From: Trebonia sp963759545
GTDB lineage: Bacteria > Actinomycetota > Actinomycetes > Streptosporangiales > Streptosporangiaceae
Direction: 5' to 3'
Length of the DNA: 64,000 bases
NCBI GenBank assembly: GCA_963759545.1
Contig: CAVXAB010000014.1
Coordinates: forward strand, 104,406-168,405
Below, piece after piece: positions 42,501-51,003 of this stretch (position 1 is its first letter; every line of letters begins with the position of its first letter). A program made the position numbers and the translations under genes. A model generated the notes under the pieces. The model ran no database searches and was not told the origin of the DNA. It saw only the letters and a program-made list of their open reading frames with translations.

Positions 42501-42575
42501 CTACGGATCAAAAGGTTGGGGGTTCGAGTCCCTCCGAGCGCGCTCGTTTGAGACAGCGACGAACAAGGCCCTGAC
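42501..42575 (+). repeat. attR, 75-base direct repeat
   Basis: Identical to 40374-40448. It carries the 3' half of tRNA-Arg without the 5' half, so it is not a second tRNA gene. Immediately after it, CCCTGAC...GTCAGGG-type sequence (to 42605) could form the original tRNA terminator. Confidence 0.92.
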
Positions 42576-42709
42576 TGGCATACCTGCTGGTCAGGGCCTT
42601 GTTCGTTGACGAGAATCAGTTTGTCTCTCCGAGGTGGGAGGCTGGCCGGGCCCTGCTGCACGGGGAGGTTCTGCCATACGCTTGACCCACCGGACGCGAG
42701 GAGTCTGAG

Positions 42710-43066
42710 GTGGCGGAACTGCGGCTGGAAGGCGGCGAACTGGTGCTTCGCCTATCGGGTGCGGAGAAGGCCGAGGCAGTTCACGGCGACCTTCGTGTGC
42801 CGCTGTCGGCGCTTCGCGGCGTCGAGGTGCTCGACGACGCCCGCGGCTGGACCGGGATCGGGGTCGGGTTCAAGGTCGGGATGCGCGTCCCTGGCGTCGC
42901 CGCTGTGGCCACTGTCCGCGGCCATGGCGAGAAGATGTTCGTCGCAGTCCATGGCGACACGCCCCGCGGCGTGAGGGTGCACTTGGAGGGTGCCCCGTGG
43001 GATGAGTGGATCGTCGGCTGCGCAGATCCAGAGGCCGTCGCCGCCACGCTGGCGGCAGCGAGCTGA
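42710..43066 (+). CDS. Small conserved-type protein, unknown function
   Basis: 118 residues from GTG 42710, with GAGGAG upstream. Unrecognised; alternating beta strands with a tryptophan-rich turn (DDARGWTGIGVGFKVGMRVPG) and a C-terminal helix (PEAVAATLAAAS) give a plausible single globular, PH-like domain. Third-position GC is high and there is no signal peptide. First host gene after the integrated element. Confidence 0.6.
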   Translation: MAELRLEGGELVLRLSGAEKAEAVHGDLRVPLSALRGVEVLDDARGWTGIGVGFKVGMRVPGVAAVATVRGHGEKMFVAVHGDTPRGVRVHLEGAPWDEWIVGCADPEAVAATLAAAS

Positions 43067-43495
43067 GCCGTCCTTGCAGTGACGTAGAGAATCGTGGTCC
43101 CGCCGTAAGTCAAACGGGTAGCCAGAGGCCGTCGTCGTCGCCCGGTGGCCCAGCCACGGGGCCAGTGCCGCCGCAGTGCCGAGGGGTGGCGTCGCGTTCG
43201 GCGTGAGGGTACACATGCCACACACGTGTCACAGACTGGCGAAACCGATCGAGATTAGGCCGTCCTATCCGGACGCGAAATGGCGCTGACCTGCTAGAAC
43301 CGGACCAATCTGGATTGGCTCCACTTACCGGGACGGTTCGAATCCGACTTCGACCAGGACGCCTCTGGTTGCCATCAGGCGTGATATCAATTCTGTTCAG
43401 GCCGCGCGAGTCGGGGGACGCGTCGAGCGCGGCCGGCTCGGCCTGTCCCTGGGGAGACGGTCAGCGGGCTCCTTCAACAAAGAGAAGGCGGGGGA
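43067..43495. other. Non-coding stretch before the mannosyltransferase
   Basis: About 430 bases with short overlapping frames only, none with a protein-like composition. No strong hairpin, operator or RNA-gene pattern noticed. It probably contains the promoter of the 43496 gene. Confidence 0.4.
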
Positions 43496-44665
43496 ATGAC
43501 GGGGCTTACTGTTCCGCCTATTCGCGATGCGCCCAGGCGCATGCCGAAGCTGTCTGCGATGCCGTCTCGCTGGCTGCGCCGGCGCTGGCAGGACCTGGAC
43601 TTCAGCGACCGGGCCGCACTCGGTACGTGGGCAGCCGCGCACCTGGCTCTCTTCGCCCTGGCCTGGGCGGCGGGGTGGGCGTACCGGTCTACTCCCGGCG
43701 ACGTGCCGCTGACAGGGGCGTTCGAGCACTGGGACGCGAGCCTTTACCGGAACATCGCCCAGTACGGGTACTTCTCCTCGCACTCGACGGCGCACAACGT
43801 CGCGTTTTTCCCTGGGTACCCACTGGTGCTGGCGGCGGCGCACCTGATCTTGCGTAACTGGGTACTGTCGGAGTTGGCGATCCCCGGCATAGCGGGCTGC
43901 TTCGCGGTGGTCTCGCTTGCCAGGCTCGCAGGGAACCACAGGGTGGTGCTGTACCTGCTGACGATGCCCGCCGCGGTGTTCCTCGCGGTCGGGTACACCG
44001 AGAGCCTGTTCCTGGCCCTCGCCATTCCCGCCTGGCGCGCTGCGACCCGGGGCCGCTGGTACCGCGCTGCACTGCTGGCGGGGCTGGCAGGGCTCGTGCG
44101 ACCGAACGGCGTCTTCCTGACCTGCGCGCTGGTCGTGATCGCGCTCGCGGGCCCGCGCGGGGAGCGAATCTTGAACGCCGCCACGGCATGCCTCGCCCTT
44201 ACCGGGCCTGCGGCATACGAGGTCTACCTGTGGGCGTCCACTCACACCTGGAACGCGTGGTCCAAGGCTATGCAAGCAGGCTGGGACCTCCACCAGGTCA
44301 CGCCGGTCCAGGCGTTCAAGACCTCGTGGTGGGCGGCGTTCGATCACCCGTTCAGCGCTGGCTTCGGGTGGGAATTCCAGATGGAACTCGCCTCGATGGC
44401 CCTGATCGTCTTGGCGACGCTCGCGTTCTTGTGGCGTCGCCGGTGGCCCGAGGCCGTGTACTGCGGGCTGGCCGCGATCTCGCTCGGCACGCAGACCTGG
44501 TACACGACCAGCATGCGCACCCTCCTGGTGCTGTTCCCGGTCTGGATCGCGCTCGCTGAGCTTGAGGCGCGCCGCCCCTGGGTGCGGAACGTGTATGTCT
44601 GGGTGGGGGCGCCGCTGGCAGCCGTCGTTGCCCTGTTGTTCCTGGCGTACCAGTGGGCCGGATGA
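43496..44665 (+). CDS. PIG-V-like mannosyltransferase (membrane glycosyltransferase)
   Basis: 389 residues with about nine membrane segments. The PIG-V motifs are present: HWDASLYRNIAQYGY (catalytic loop 1 with WD), VAFFPGYPLVLAAAHLI and GLVRPNGVFL. Actinomycete members use polyprenol-phosphate sugars to build lipoglycans or glycosylate proteins; the acceptor is unknown. GGGGGA directly precedes the ATG, slightly closer than usual. 30 bases separate it from the APH-like gene, which may be cotranscribed. Confidence 0.85.
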   Translation: MTGLTVPPIRDAPRRMPKLSAMPSRWLRRRWQDLDFSDRAALGTWAAAHLALFALAWAAGWAYRSTPGDVPLTGAFEHWDASLYRNIAQYGYFSSHSTAHNVAFFPGYPLVLAAAHLILRNWVLSELAIPGIAGCFAVVSLARLAGNHRVVLYLLTMPAAVFLAVGYTESLFLALAIPAWRAATRGRWYRAALLAGLAGLVRPNGVFLTCALVVIALAGPRGERILNAATACLALTGPAAYEVYLWASTHTWNAWSKAMQAGWDLHQVTPVQAFKTSWWAAFDHPFSAGFGWEFQMELASMALIVLATLAFLWRRRWPEAVYCGLAAISLGTQTWYTTSMRTLLVLFPVWIALAELEARRPWVRNVYVWVGAPLAAVVALLFLAYQWAG

Positions 44666-44695
44666 GCGCGGGGGCGGAGGCTAGGCTGCTGCGGT

Positions 44696-45502
44696 GTGAG
44701 CGAAGACGAGCCGCTGACCGGTGATGGCGTCACCCAAGGGATCGTGCGGATCGGGAACACGGTGCGGCGGCCGCTGCGGCCGTTCAGCCTGACCGTGCAG
44801 GCGTACCTGGCTCACCTGCGCGACGCCGGGTTCACCGGCGCGCCGCTTCCGCTCGGCGTCGACGAGCAGGGGCGCGAGGTGCTGTCGTACGTCCCCGGTG
44901 ACGTGCCGCGCAACCCGCTGCCGCCGGAGACGGCGGGCGACGACGTGCTCGTCGCCCTGGCCCGGCTGGTCCGTGCGCTGCACGAGGCGTCGGCCGGGTG
45001 GGTGCCGCCGCCCGACGCGGTGTGGGGCGGGACACCGGCCAGCGCGAGGCGCCCGATCCCCGAAGGGGCCGAGTTTGTCAGCCACCGCGACTACTACCCG
45101 GGCAACGTGGTCTTCCGCGACGGGCTGCCCGTCGCGCTGATCGACTTCGACCTGGCCAAGCCGACCACCCGGCTCTACGACATCGCGAACGCGGTGTGGT
45201 ACTGGGCGCCGCTGCGCGATCCGCGGGACCGGGCGCCCGCGTTCGCGGACGCGGACATCCCGCACCGGGTCGCGGTGTTCGCGGACGCCTACGGCATGAC
45301 GGCGCGGCATCGCGCGGAGCTGGCGCCGTTCGCCGTCGACCTGGCGCGCCGCTATCACGAGGACGCCCGCGCCTCGGCCGAGCTTGACCCGGTGTTCCGC
45401 AAGCTATGGGAGGACGGCGCCAAGGACGTGCTGCCGCGGGCCGAGGCGTGGCTGCGCGCGGCGGCCCCGGCGATCACCGCTCGCCTCACCCAGCCGGGCT
45501 GA
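44696..45502 (+). CDS. APH/choline-kinase-like phosphotransferase
   Basis: 268 residues from GTG 44696. The kinase catalytic loop H130-R-D132-YYPG-N137 and metal-binding D150-F-D152 are intact. The N-terminal nucleotide-binding lobe is short, with no obvious ATP-anchoring lysine. Aminoglycoside phosphotransferase-family proteins act on small metabolites or drugs; resistance cannot be inferred. The 3' end is the first unit of a 15-base tandem repeat. Confidence 0.8.
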   Translation: MSEDEPLTGDGVTQGIVRIGNTVRRPLRPFSLTVQAYLAHLRDAGFTGAPLPLGVDEQGREVLSYVPGDVPRNPLPPETAGDDVLVALARLVRALHEASAGWVPPPDAVWGGTPASARRPIPEGAEFVSHRDYYPGNVVFRDGLPVALIDFDLAKPTTRLYDIANAVWYWAPLRDPRDRAPAFADADIPHRVAVFADAYGMTARHRAELAPFAVDLARRYHEDARASAELDPVFRKLWEDGAKDVLPRAEAWLRAAAPAITARLTQPG

Positions 45503-45563
45503 ACCCAGCCGGAGTGAACCCAGCCGGGCTGAACCCAGCCGGGCTGAACCCAGCCGGGCTGAG
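45489..45563. repeat. Five tandem 15-base units after the APH-like gene
   Basis: CCCAGCCGGGCTGAA repeated: units start at 45489, 45504, 45519, 45534 and 45549, with two bases changed in the second and the last base in the fifth. The first unit holds the gene's TGA stop. Each unit contains the palindrome CAGCC-G-GGCTG, so the RNA could form serial hairpins and act as a terminator between the convergent genes. Confidence 0.85.
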
Positions 45564-45578
45564 GTCAACGCGGCCAGG

Positions 45579-46181
45579 TCACGGGTTGGCCGGGCGCGGC
45601 TGAAGCAGGCCTGCGATGAGCAGTTCGACCATGCCGCGCGCGTCGTAGCGCGAGTCGCCGTCGCCGCCGACGCACAGGTTGCCGATGGCGCGCAGCAGTC
45701 CGTGGGCGTCCACGTCGGGGCGAATCTCGCCCGCGGCGACCGCGGCGTCGAGCAGTTGGGCGCACACGGGCACCAGGCGGTCGAGGAAGTAGGCGTGCAG
45801 GGTCTCGAAGCGCGCGCTGTCTGACTGCAGCGCCGCGGCGAGCCCGTGCTTGGTGGTCAGGAAGTCAACGAACAGGCCGACCCACCGGGTCAGCGCGGCG
45901 TGCGGTGTTGGGCTGCTCGCCAGCAGGGCAGGGCCCGCCTCGGCGCAGGCGTCGACCTGGTGGCGGTAGACGGCTATGACCAGGTCGGCGCGGGTCGGGA
46001 AGTGGCGGTAGATCGTGCCCATGCCGACGCCGGCCTCGGCCGCGATGTCACGCACAGGCGCGTCTACGCCTGACTTGACGAAGACCGCGGCGGCCGCTTC
46101 GAGCAGGGTCTCCTCGTTGCGCCGCGCGTCCGCCCGCTTAGGCCGGGCCGTGTCCACCGTGCCCTCGTCGCCGTCGCTCAC
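45579..46181 (-). CDS. TetR-family repressor
   Basis: 200 residues from GTG 46181 (frame open to 46247), with GGAGGGAG upstream. Basic lead RPKRADARRNEETLLEAAAAVF and helix-turn-helix APVRDIAAEAGVGMGTIYRHFPTRADLV; the C-terminal domain is of the same subgroup as those at 11806 and 19635 (FLTTKHGLAAALQSDSARF). A dyad at 46203-46231 before the start suggests autoregulation; the divergent deaminase may be a target. Confidence 0.9.
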   Translation of the reverse strand: MSDGDEGTVDTARPKRADARRNEETLLEAAAAVFVKSGVDAPVRDIAAEAGVGMGTIYRHFPTRADLVIAVYRHQVDACAEAGPALLASSPTPHAALTRWVGLFVDFLTTKHGLAAALQSDSARFETLHAYFLDRLVPVCAQLLDAAVAAGEIRPDVDAHGLLRAIGNLCVGGDGDSRYDARGMVELLIAGLLQPRPANP

Positions 46182-46202
46182 CGCAGCGCTCCCTCCGCCA
46201 TT

Positions 46203-46231
46203 ACGGAACACGCATCGGAGCAAGGTTCCGT
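46203..46231. promoter_or_regulatory. Dyad upstream of the 45579 TetR gene
   Basis: ACGGAAC (46203-46209) / GTTCCGT (46225-46231), 15-base spacer. The half-site resembles the CGGAA/TTCCG sites at 19576-19616 beside a related TetR gene. Confidence 0.55.
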
Positions 46232-46332
46232 TTACTAATAATGCCAAGGTAGGAGCCCGATAGCCAAACCCGCACGCCTGGCGCGTCGTTTTTCCGGTGG
46301 ACCGTCGCCCTTCGCGCGGCCAGAATGGTCCG

Positions 46333-47004
46333 ATGGGTACTGCTGCTCAGGCCTGGGACGGAATCGACGAGGCGTGGCGGGAGGCGTTCCGGCAGGGCTG
46401 GGAGGCGGTGCGGAGCGGGAACATCGGGGTCGGTGCCTGTGCCTCCACGCTCGACGGGGAGATCATTCACGCGGCCCGCAACCGGGTGAGTGACCGGGAC
46501 GGGCCGCACGGGGAAGTCTTCGGCTCGTCGATTGCCCACGCGGAGATCAACGTGCTGGCCCGGCTCGAGTTCCGCAGGTACCGGAACCTGGTGCTGACGA
46601 CGACCCTTCAGCCGTGCCTGCAGTGCGCCGGGGCCATCAGGCTCGCGCGGATCGGGACCGTGCGGTACGCCGGACACGACGCGTACTGGGACGGCTATCA
46701 CGAATTCGGCAAGCTCGCCGAGCGGGAGGCGCGGCGGCGCAGGGCCGTAGCCAGGAACGGGCCCCGTGGTGACGAACTCGGGGTTTTCGGCTTGCTGATC
46801 TCCCGGTTCAGGCGTGGCAACCCCCGTCTCGTCGACGGCTTCGACGGTGAGTTGCGTGCACTCGGCGAAGGGCCGGTGCTCGACCTCGCCTACGAGCTTG
46901 AGGACCACGGCGACCTCGACCGCCTGCTCACCATGGAGGTCGGTCAGGCGCTCGCCGCCGTCTGGCCGCGGCTTCAGCCGCTGCTCCAGCCGACCGGGTC
47001 CTAG
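46333..47004 (+). CDS. Zinc-dependent nucleoside/tRNA deaminase-like protein
   Basis: 223 residues. The deaminase motif is complete: H69-A-E71 (IAHAEINVLAR) and P94-C95-x2-C98 (TLQPCLQCAGA). The 130-residue deaminase domain is followed by a C-terminal extension of about 90 residues with helices (DLAYELEDHGDLDRLLTM). It could act on a nucleoside, base or other amine; the extension argues against a plain cytosine or guanine deaminase. ATG 46333 is the family-consistent start; TTG/ATG codons upstream open the frame from 46297. Confidence 0.82.
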   Translation: MGTAAQAWDGIDEAWREAFRQGWEAVRSGNIGVGACASTLDGEIIHAARNRVSDRDGPHGEVFGSSIAHAEINVLARLEFRRYRNLVLTTTLQPCLQCAGAIRLARIGTVRYAGHDAYWDGYHEFGKLAEREARRRRAVARNGPRGDELGVFGLLISRFRRGNPRLVDGFDGELRALGEGPVLDLAYELEDHGDLDRLLTMEVGQALAAVWPRLQPLLQPTGS

Positions 47005-47238
47005 CAGGGAAACTGCCGGTGGGGCGTGTCGGTCATCAGATCACCCCTAGCGCAGGGTTGAGCCGCTGCAGCGACAGCGTATATATCGTTCATCTGTATA
47101 TAGCAAGGTCACTGAGCGGGGGCTGGTTACCGTAATCTCGTCACAGTTATCTACGATGAGCCCGATACACCGCAGAACGCGGCATGCGTCACGACAAGAA
47201 CGCCCAGATAAAACGCAGCCAAGCCAGAGGAGCTCCGC

Positions 47239-48366
47239 ATGGCCGACAACGCCCGTCCGCCCTTCCGCGCCGATCACGTCGGTAGCCTCCTGCGTCCCAA
47301 AGAGGTGCTCCAGGCTCGCGACGAGTTCGCCAGGGGCGAGATCGGCGCCGAGCAGCTCGCTCAGGTTGAGGACGCGGCGATCCGCGAGATCATCCGCAAG
47401 CAGGGTGAGGTCGGCCTCAAGTCCGCCACCGACGGCGAGCTGCGCCGTCAGTCGTGGCACATGGACTTCATCTACCAGCTTGGCGGCATCGAGCAGGTGA
47501 ACGACGACCTCGTCCGGGTGGCGTTCCACAACAAGGACAAGACCTACGAGTACGCGCCGGCGTCGGCCCATGTGACCGCGCCGATCTCGCTGCCCAACAC
47601 GATCTTCGCCGACGCGTTCACGTTCGTGCGGGACAACGTCTCGGCGGGCCAGACGCCGAAGCTGACCATCCCGTCGCCGTCGATGGTGCACTACCGGGGC
47701 GGACGGGAGGCCATCTCCACGGACGTGTACCCCGACCTGGCCCAGTTCTGGGACGACCTCGCCGCCGCCTACGGCCAGGAAGTGAGCCGGCTGTATGACC
47801 TCGGCTGCCGTTACCTGCAGCTTGACGACACCAGCCTGGCCTACGTCAACGACCCGGCGCAGCGCGAGCACGTCAAGGACATCGGCGGCGACCCGCTGCA
47901 CCAGCACGAGACCTACATCGCCACGATCAACAAGGCCCTGGCGAACCGCCCGGACGGCCTGACGGTCACCACGCACATGTGCCGCGGCAACAACCAGTCC
48001 ATGTGGGCGGCCGAGGGCGGCTACGACTTCGTGGCCGACACCTTGTTCAACAAGCTCGACGTGGACGGCTTCTTCTGCGAGTGGGACGACGAGCGCTCCG
48101 GCGGCTTCGAGCCGCTGCGCTACCTGCCCAAGGGCAAGCGAGTCGTGCTCGGCGTAGTCACCAGCAAGCGCGGCGAGCTTGAGTCCAAGGACTTCATCAA
48201 GCGCCGCGTCGAGGAGGCCGCCAAGTACACGGACATCGACCAGCTCTGCCTGTCCGCGCAGTGCGGCTTCTCCTCCACCAGCGAGGGCAACGACCTCACC
48301 GAGCAGCAGCAGTGGGACAAGCTCCGCCTGATCGTGGAAGTGGCTCAGGAGATCTGGGGCGAGTAA
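47239..48366 (+). CDS. MetE-like (cobalamin-independent) methyltransferase
   Basis: 375 residues matching the C-terminal catalytic barrel of methionine synthase: opening FRADHVGSLLRPKEVLQARDEF, substrate/zinc region THMCRGNNQ and late QCGFSS with the zinc cysteine. It lacks the N-terminal MetE domain, so it belongs to the stand-alone MetE/YxjG-like group, which uses varied methyl donors. Position beside ring-cleavage genes suggests demethylation or methyl transfer in catabolism. GAGGAG is five bases before the ATG. A paired TATATA motif lies at 47090-47110 in the promoter region. Confidence 0.85.
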   Translation: MADNARPPFRADHVGSLLRPKEVLQARDEFARGEIGAEQLAQVEDAAIREIIRKQGEVGLKSATDGELRRQSWHMDFIYQLGGIEQVNDDLVRVAFHNKDKTYEYAPASAHVTAPISLPNTIFADAFTFVRDNVSAGQTPKLTIPSPSMVHYRGGREAISTDVYPDLAQFWDDLAAAYGQEVSRLYDLGCRYLQLDDTSLAYVNDPAQREHVKDIGGDPLHQHETYIATINKALANRPDGLTVTTHMCRGNNQSMWAAEGGYDFVADTLFNKLDVDGFFCEWDDERSGGFEPLRYLPKGKRVVLGVVTSKRGELESKDFIKRRVEEAAKYTDIDQLCLSAQCGFSSTSEGNDLTEQQQWDKLRLIVEVAQEIWGE

Positions 48367-48428
48367 GAGATTTATCCCGAACGAGGGCCTGACTCCGCCC
48401 AGGGGCGCCCCGTTGGTCATTCGGCAGT

Positions 48429-48473
48429 CCCCGTGTGGCGTTAGGCGGCATCGCAGCCTAACGCTACACGGGG
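48429..48473. terminator. Bidirectional 18-bp hairpin terminator
   Basis: Stem CCCCGTGTGGCGTTAGGC (48429-48446) / GCCTAACGCTACACGGGG (48456-48473), one G-T pair, nine-base loop. Lies between two convergent genes and serves both. Confidence 0.85.
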
Positions 48474-48492
48474 AAGTGAAGCCCGGCCTGTC

Positions 48493-49968
48493 CTACTCGG
48501 CTTCCTGGTCCGTCCAGACCGCGTCGGACTCCTTCCAGGCGGAGACGTCGTCCCGGTAGGTGTACGGGTTGTTGAGCGTCTCGTGCGCGGGGATCTCCGG
48601 GTGCATGCCCTTGTCCCACTCCTCGGGCCCGTGCTCGGCCTTGAGGTACTCGATCGTGGACTCGATCGACGCCTTGGCCTTGGCCAGGTCCACGCCCACG
48701 AGCTTGTGCTCGTACTTGACGACCTTGCCGTTCACGACCACCGTGTGCACGTCGCCGCGCCCGGCCTGGTAGACCACGTGCCCGTAGGGGTGCAGGATCG
48801 GGAAGGAGACCGGCGAGTTGTCGTTCTTGACCAGCACCAGGTCGGCCTTCTTGCCGGCTTCGACGGAACCGATCACCGAGTCGAGGCCGAGGGCCTTCGC
48901 CCCGCCGCGGGTCCCGTAATCGACCACGTCCTCGGCCCGCAGGATGTGGTTGGTGACGGTCTCGTCCCGCTCGTGCGCCTCATCGTGCTCCTTCGCCCGG
49001 TCGGCGTTGAGCGTGGCGCGCATCGCGCTGAAGATGTCGCCGCTCCACCAGACGCTGGTGTCCATGGAGAGGGAGACAGGGATGCCGTACTTGCGCAGCC
49101 GCCAGGTCGGCGAGTAGCCCTGCCCGGCGTTGCACTCGGACTCGGTGGAGATCGAGGCGTACCCGCCGGTGGCGGCGATCTTGTGGTACGAGTCGGGAGA
49201 CAGCGACGCCGCGTGCACGTAGATGGTGCCAGGGGTCATGTACCCGCCGTCGTACATCTGGTTGATGCCGACGTCACTGGTCACCTTCCAGACGCCCGCG
49301 TGCGTGGTCACCGCGACGCCCAGGTCGCGGGCCACGTCGAAGGCGGCCTTCTCGGGGAACCCCTCCACGCCGGGCAGGTCGAAGGCGATCTGGAAGCCGA
49401 GCATGTCGCCCTTGCCGTCGATCCTGCGGTGGTAGAAATCGCGGAACTCCGGTGTGGTGGCCCATTCCCACGCGCCCTGGTGGATGTTGCCGTAGGCGAG
49501 CACGAACCTGCCGGGCACCTCTTCCAGTGCGTCGACCGCGGCGTCCGCGTACTCGGTCGTCTGCAGCCCGTGCGACCAGTCCACGCTGGTGGTCACCCCG
49601 GCGTCGATCGCCTCGATGGCCGAAAGCAGGTTGCCCGCGTAGTAGTCCTGCGGACGGAACTTCTTGCCCCAGCTCAGGTAGTAGTAGACGAAGTACTGGG
49701 TGAGCGTCCAGTCGGCGCCGTACCCGCGCATGGCCGTCTGCCACATGTGCCGGTGGGTGTCGATCATGCCCGGCATGACGATGCCGCCCGAGGCGTCGAT
49801 GACCGCGGTGCCCTCAGGCACCTCGAGGTTCTGGCCAACCGCGGCGATCCGCTCGCCGGAAACCAGGACATCCGCGTTATTGAGGACCGTGTGCGCGTCG
49901 TCCATCGTCAGCACGGTCGCATTCCGGAACACGACCGGCTGACCCGGCTGCGGTCCCGTTGCAGTCAT
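48493..49968 (-). CDS. Amidohydrolase (TrzN/AtzB/SsnA-like)
   Basis: 491 residues. Metal ligands HxH in DTHRHMWQTAMRG, THAGVWKVT and the catalytic Asp in SLSMDTSVWW; the C-terminal small beta domain (VLVKNDNSPVSFPILHPYGHVV) completes the cytosine-deaminase-like barrel. Such enzymes remove amine, chloride or other leaving groups from N-heterocycles. GGAGG is seven bases before ATG 49968. Divergent from the IclR gene, with a perfect operator dyad between, so it is the likely first target of that regulator. Confidence 0.88.
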   Translation of the reverse strand: MTATGPQPGQPVVFRNATVLTMDDAHTVLNNADVLVSGERIAAVGQNLEVPEGTAVIDASGGIVMPGMIDTHRHMWQTAMRGYGADWTLTQYFVYYYLSWGKKFRPQDYYAGNLLSAIEAIDAGVTTSVDWSHGLQTTEYADAAVDALEEVPGRFVLAYGNIHQGAWEWATTPEFRDFYHRRIDGKGDMLGFQIAFDLPGVEGFPEKAAFDVARDLGVAVTTHAGVWKVTSDVGINQMYDGGYMTPGTIYVHAASLSPDSYHKIAATGGYASISTESECNAGQGYSPTWRLRKYGIPVSLSMDTSVWWSGDIFSAMRATLNADRAKEHDEAHERDETVTNHILRAEDVVDYGTRGGAKALGLDSVIGSVEAGKKADLVLVKNDNSPVSFPILHPYGHVVYQAGRGDVHTVVVNGKVVKYEHKLVGVDLAKAKASIESTIEYLKAEHGPEEWDKGMHPEIPAHETLNNPYTYRDDVSAWKESDAVWTDQEAE

Positions 49969-50021
49969 GAGGAAACCTCCACGGTGAGGCGCTCGGCACA
50001 AGCGCAAGTGCGGCTATCGTA

Positions 50022-50046
50022 CATGTGTCCGGCCTGCGGACACATG
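50022..50046. promoter_or_regulatory. IclR-type operator between amidohydrolase and IclR genes
   Basis: Perfect 10-bp dyad CATGTGTCCG / CGGACACATG with a five-base spacer. The core TGTCCG/CGGACA recurs at 50939-50967 before the CoA-transferase gene. Confidence 0.75.
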
Positions 50047-50109
50047 GCCAATTCGAGCGCTAAAGTGCGGTAACTAGGCAGCATAAGCCGTTCGCTCCGG
50101 GAGGTAAGG

Positions 50110-50967
50110 GTGGCTCGTCGGGATGACAGCCCGGACTTCATCGAGGCGATCGCCCGCGGCCTCGACGTGATCCGGGTCTTCAGGCCGGGCCAGCCGGTGA
50201 TGTCCCTCGCCGCCGTGGCCGACGCGAGCAGGCTGCCGCGGCCGACGGCCCGCCGCATCCTGCTGACGCTCGAGCAGCTCGGCTACGTCAGGCAGGCAGC
50301 GGGGAGCGGCTTCGAGCTCACCCCCCGGGTGCTCGACCTCGGCATGTCGTACGTGCTCTCCCACGGCCTGTGGGAGATAGCCCGCCCGCACATGGAGGCG
50401 CTCGTCGCGCGCACCAGGGAGTCCACGTCGATCGCGCAGCTCGACGGTTCCGACATCGTGTACGTGGCGCGGGTCGCAGTACCGAAGATCGTGACGTTGT
50501 CGGTGACGATAGGCACCAGGTTCCCGGCGATGCAGACCTCGCTTGGCAAGGTGCTGCTCGCCGCACTGCCCCTGGCGGAGGCGGAACGCGTGCTCGCCGA
50601 GCCGTCTAGGTCAGGCATCACCCCGCCGTGGCGGCCGGACGCGGCCGAGCGCGCCGCGGCGCTGCGCGAGGTGCGGGCGCGCGGCTGGGCGCTCACCGAC
50701 GAGCAGCTCGCTCCCGGCATCAGGTCGGTCGCCGTGCCGTTGCGGGACGGCGACGGCAAGGTGATCGCCGCGCTCAACGTCAACTCGCACGCCGCGGAGA
50801 CGCCGCTCGACGTGCTCGTCGGCAGGCACCTGCCGCTGCTGATCCAGGCGGCCGGGGCGATCAGCGCCGACTGGGCGGCTTGCCAAGGAGCGCCCCAGGT
50901 TACGATGGCCGTCGGCGGTACCATAGACAATCGTCAGACGGACAGACGTCCGATGGGCGGACAGTGA
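50110..50967 (+). CDS. IclR-family transcriptional regulator
   Basis: 285 residues. N-terminal winged helix SLAAVADASRLPRPTARRILLTLEQLGYV, then the GAF-like effector domain (PAMQTSLGKVLLAALP, ITPPWRPD, APGIRSVAVPLRDGDGKVIAALNV) of the PcaR/PcaU subgroup, which controls aromatic catabolism. GGGAGG lies five bases before GTG 50110. Likely regulates the divergent amidohydrolase and the downstream CoA-transferase operon. The last 25 residues are encoded by operator-like DNA and may be spacer. Confidence 0.9.
   Translation: MARRDDSPDFIEAIARGLDVIRVFRPGQPVMSLAAVADASRLPRPTARRILLTLEQLGYVRQAAGSGFELTPRVLDLGMSYVLSHGLWEIARPHMEALVARTRESTSIAQLDGSDIVYVARVAVPKIVTLSVTIGTRFPAMQTSLGKVLLAALPLAEAERVLAEPSRSGITPPWRPDAAERAAALREVRARGWALTDEQLAPGIRSVAVPLRDGDGKVIAALNVNSHAAETPLDVLVGRHLPLLIQAAGAISADWAACQGAPQVTMAVGGTIDNRQTDRRPMGGQ
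50939..50967. promoter_or_regulatory. IclR-type operator before the CoA-transferase operon
   Basis: CGGAC-AGA-CGTCCG dyad followed by a further CGGACAG, inside the 3' end of the IclR gene and 37 bases before GTG 51004. It shares the CGGACA half-site of the 50022-50046 dyad. Confidence 0.55.
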
Positions 50968-51003
50968 CTGTACGGGAGAGCGCAGCATGAGGAGTACGAG
51001 CAA

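Larger units (their letters stand above)
40374..42575. mobile_element. Small integrated element in tRNA-Arg
   Basis: Bounded by 75-base perfect direct repeats, 40374-40448 and 42501-42575; the first completes the tRNA gene, the second is the displaced original 3' end. Inside are a tyrosine-recombinase fragment beside the left repeat, one unrecognised lower-GC cargo gene (41077-41946) and a scrap of recombinase-like sequence near the right repeat. No replication, excisionase or transfer gene, so it cannot move by itself. Relic of a pSAM2-like integrative element or a satellite using a helper. Confidence 0.88.

Noticed and set aside
42501..42575. Second tRNA-Arg gene
   Set aside because: Only the 3' half is present; no D-arm or 5' acceptor strand. 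It is attR.
45489..45563. CRISPR array
   Set aside because: Units are contiguous 15-mers with no spacers and no cas genes. No CRISPR array was seen anywhere in the window.
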